Positions 13,048 to 14,004 of a stretch of 14,004 bases of DNA are shown here, in pieces. This stretch comes from Deltaproteobacteria bacterium (GTDB lineage: Bacteria > Bdellovibrionota > FAC87 > UBA2466), in the NCBI GenBank assembly GCA_013205415.1, contig JABMMY010000013.1, positions 1 to 14,004 on the forward strand, read 5' to 3'. The position numbers and the translations under genes are program-made. The notes below the pieces were generated by a model that was not told where the DNA came from, ran no database searches, and saw only the letters and a list, made by a program, of their open reading frames with translations. How positions within the stretch are numbered: the stretch's first letter is position 1; the number at the start of each line of letters is the position of its first letter.

Positions 13048-13538
13048 TTTTTGTCACCGTTTCTACCGGCCATTTTGATCCTTTAATCGAAGAGTGTGAT
13101 CGGCTTTATCAACGAGATCCCGCTCTATTTTCTTTCTTTGGGCAGATAGGCTCAGGGATTCACACGCCGAAGTTTCCTCACAAAAAAACAATGGCTCCAG
13201 ATGAGTTAGAGAGATTAATGGAGGAGGCAGAACTTGTGATCTCTCATGGAGGAACGGGAATGCTATCTCGGCTTTATCGATTAAAGAAAAAAACTATCGT
13301 GATTCCAAAACAGATTCGGTACGGAGAGGCTAATGATGGGCAGGTGGAATTGGCGGTAAAATGGGATGAGCTTGGAATGGCTATTCTTTGTATGGACGTA
13401 GGAGAGTTGGAGGCCAAAATTAATCGCTGTCGAGATACCCAATTTTATTTTCCCAGCTTTTCTAGTTTAGGTACCCATCTAAGTAGCCGGTTACTTTCAG
13501 GGCCAAAGAGGGAGTCTAGTGTCAAAGTTAATGTCTAA
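13044..13538 (+). CDS. Alg13/PssE-like glycosyltransferase subunit
   Basis: This 164-residue protein matches the small GT28 C-terminal-domain subunit (Alg13/PssE). It begins MIFVTVSTGHFDPLI, the position of the usual V-T-V-G-T-x-x-F-D-x-L-I, with Ser replacing the first Gly. The nucleotide-sugar part has AELVISHGGTGMLSRL (62-77) with HGG at 68-70, then I-V-I-P-K (85-89) and N-D-G-Q-V-E-L-A (97-104), where relatives have H-D-x-Q-x-E-x-A. It should be the soluble UDP-sugar-binding half that docks on the Alg14-like subunit encoded immediately upstream. The ATG at 13044 overlaps the upstream stop (ATGA), as expected for stoichiometric partners. An open frame extends upstream to 12912 but is antiparallel to nothing useful: it is just an alternative reading of the Alg14-like gene. 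The next gene begins 8 nt before this stop. Confidence 0.86.
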   Translation: MIFVTVSTGHFDPLIEECDRLYQRDPALFSFFGQIGSGIHTPKFPHKKTMAPDELERLMEEAELVISHGGTGMLSRLYRLKKKTIVIPKQIRYGEANDGQVELAVKWDELGMAILCMDVGELEAKINRCRDTQFYFPSFSSLGTHLSSRLLSGPKRESSVKVNV

Positions 13539-14004
13539 TCTTAAATTTCCATTGGAAACATCTAGAAGTATCTCTAAGATCTTCACTCCTTTGTGTCTTC
13601 TTGCATTGATGGGTCTTGCGGCTTTTATTCGTGGTTACGATTTGGATAGGTACTATTTTACTGGAGATGAGGCCATTCATCTGATCTTAGCTAAAATATT
13701 CGATGGTGATTGGGTCTCATTTTGTACTAGGGAGTCTCATCCGCCTTTTTATTATATTTTATTAAAGAAATATATGGCGGTTTTTGGTGTTGAGAGTCGA
13801 TTAGGCTTACGGATGATATCTTTAATATCCGGGGTGATGACCGTGGGTGTGGGATTTTTAGTGGGGCACCGAATCTCTGCAAGTAGGTGCGTAGGGTTAT
13901 TGGGAGCTTTTTTGCTAGTGACAGCCCCCCTTTTGATCGATCAGTCCCAACAGCTTCGGGGATACGCCCTTTTAATTTTACTATTATTTGTATTGGTTTT
14001 CTTA
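13531..14004 (+). CDS. GT39/PMT-family membrane glycosyltransferase, N-terminal part only
   Basis: The frame is open for 158 residues to the window edge. A first membrane helix (about 17-34) is followed by a loop with YFTGDEAIHL, whose D46-E47 pair matches the catalytic acid of GT-C enzymes. Then come ESHPPFYYILLKKYMAVFG (68-86, the H-P-P-x-Y-Y signature), further helices at about 95-113, 120-136 and 144-158, and S-Q-Q-L-R-G-Y (139-145). These features are those of the dolichyl/undecaprenyl-phosphate-sugar transferases (PMT_2, ArnT-like group), which move a sugar from a polyprenyl carrier to lipid or protein on the outer face of the inner membrane. It overlaps the Alg13-like gene by 8 nt, so the three genes form an operon. 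An in-frame GTG at 13519, just after AGGGAG, is an alternative start. Confidence 0.85.
   Translation, partial: MSNLKFPLETSRSISKIFTPLCLLALMGLAAFIRGYDLDRYYFTGDEAIHLILAKIFDGDWVSFCTRESHPPFYYILLKKYMAVFGVESRLGLRMISLISGVMTVGVGFLVGHRISASRCVGLLGAFLLVTAPLLIDQSQQLRGYALLILLLFVLVFL

Overview
The window is a compact, AT-leaning bacterial chromosome segment from a diderm. The gene set suggests a proteobacterial relative such as Bdellovibrionota or another former deltaproteobacterial lineage: a complete isc operon with hscBA and iscX, a Lon protease, lipid-linked glycan transferases and a gingipain-type secreted peptidase. This placement is inferred from gene content, not from a marker-gene comparison. No rRNA, tRNA, CRISPR array, insertion sequence or replication origin was recognised.

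Layout. 1-638 (-) is the 5' part of a secreted C25 (gingipain-like) peptidase; only the signal peptide and propeptide are visible. 639-1012 is non-coding apart from that gene's promoter and one copy of a 14-bp repeat. 1013-1575 (-) is a BrnT/BrnA toxin-antitoxin pair directly downstream of, and co-oriented with, the isc operon. The second copy of the 14-bp repeat lies between the pair and iscX.

1683-6673 (-) is one tightly packed operon in the order iscR-iscS-iscU-iscA-hscB-hscA-iscX, with overlaps at five of its six junctions and no ferredoxin gene. It covers regulation (IscR), sulfur delivery (IscS), scaffold (IscU), carrier (IscA), the dedicated Hsp40/Hsp70 pair (HscB/HscA) and IscX. Its promoter contains an 18-bp perfect palindrome between the -35 and -10 boxes and a second palindrome just upstream, a classic repressor layout. 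HscB carries a four-cysteine zinc-finger-like N-terminus similar to eukaryotic HSC20.

7093-8139 (+) is an unusual orphan protein: a HicB-like fold, a ribbon-helix-helix segment and a long Arg/Gly/Asn/Gln/His-rich tail. It converges on a Prx1-type 2-Cys peroxiredoxin at 8194-8778 (-), with a shared bidirectional terminator. 8779-9102 holds the peroxiredoxin promoter and a possible 23-codon ORF. A small secreted protein with its own terminator follows (9103-9363, +).

lon (9509-12010, +) and a GNAT acetyltransferase (12052-12516, +) each have a promoter whose -10 box ends 6-9 nt before the start codon, so both mRNAs may be leaderless. The right end is a glycan-assembly cluster: an Alg14/PssD-like subunit, an Alg13/PssE-like subunit (ATGA overlap) and a GT39/PMT-type membrane glycosyltransferase cut by the window edge. 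Together they probably build and transfer a lipid-linked sugar.

The signals most worth following are the HicB-RHH-RGG-like orphan, the zinc-finger HscB, the IscR variant with its promoter palindromes, the repeat-flanked brnTA pair at the isc tail, and the candidate leaderless promoters.
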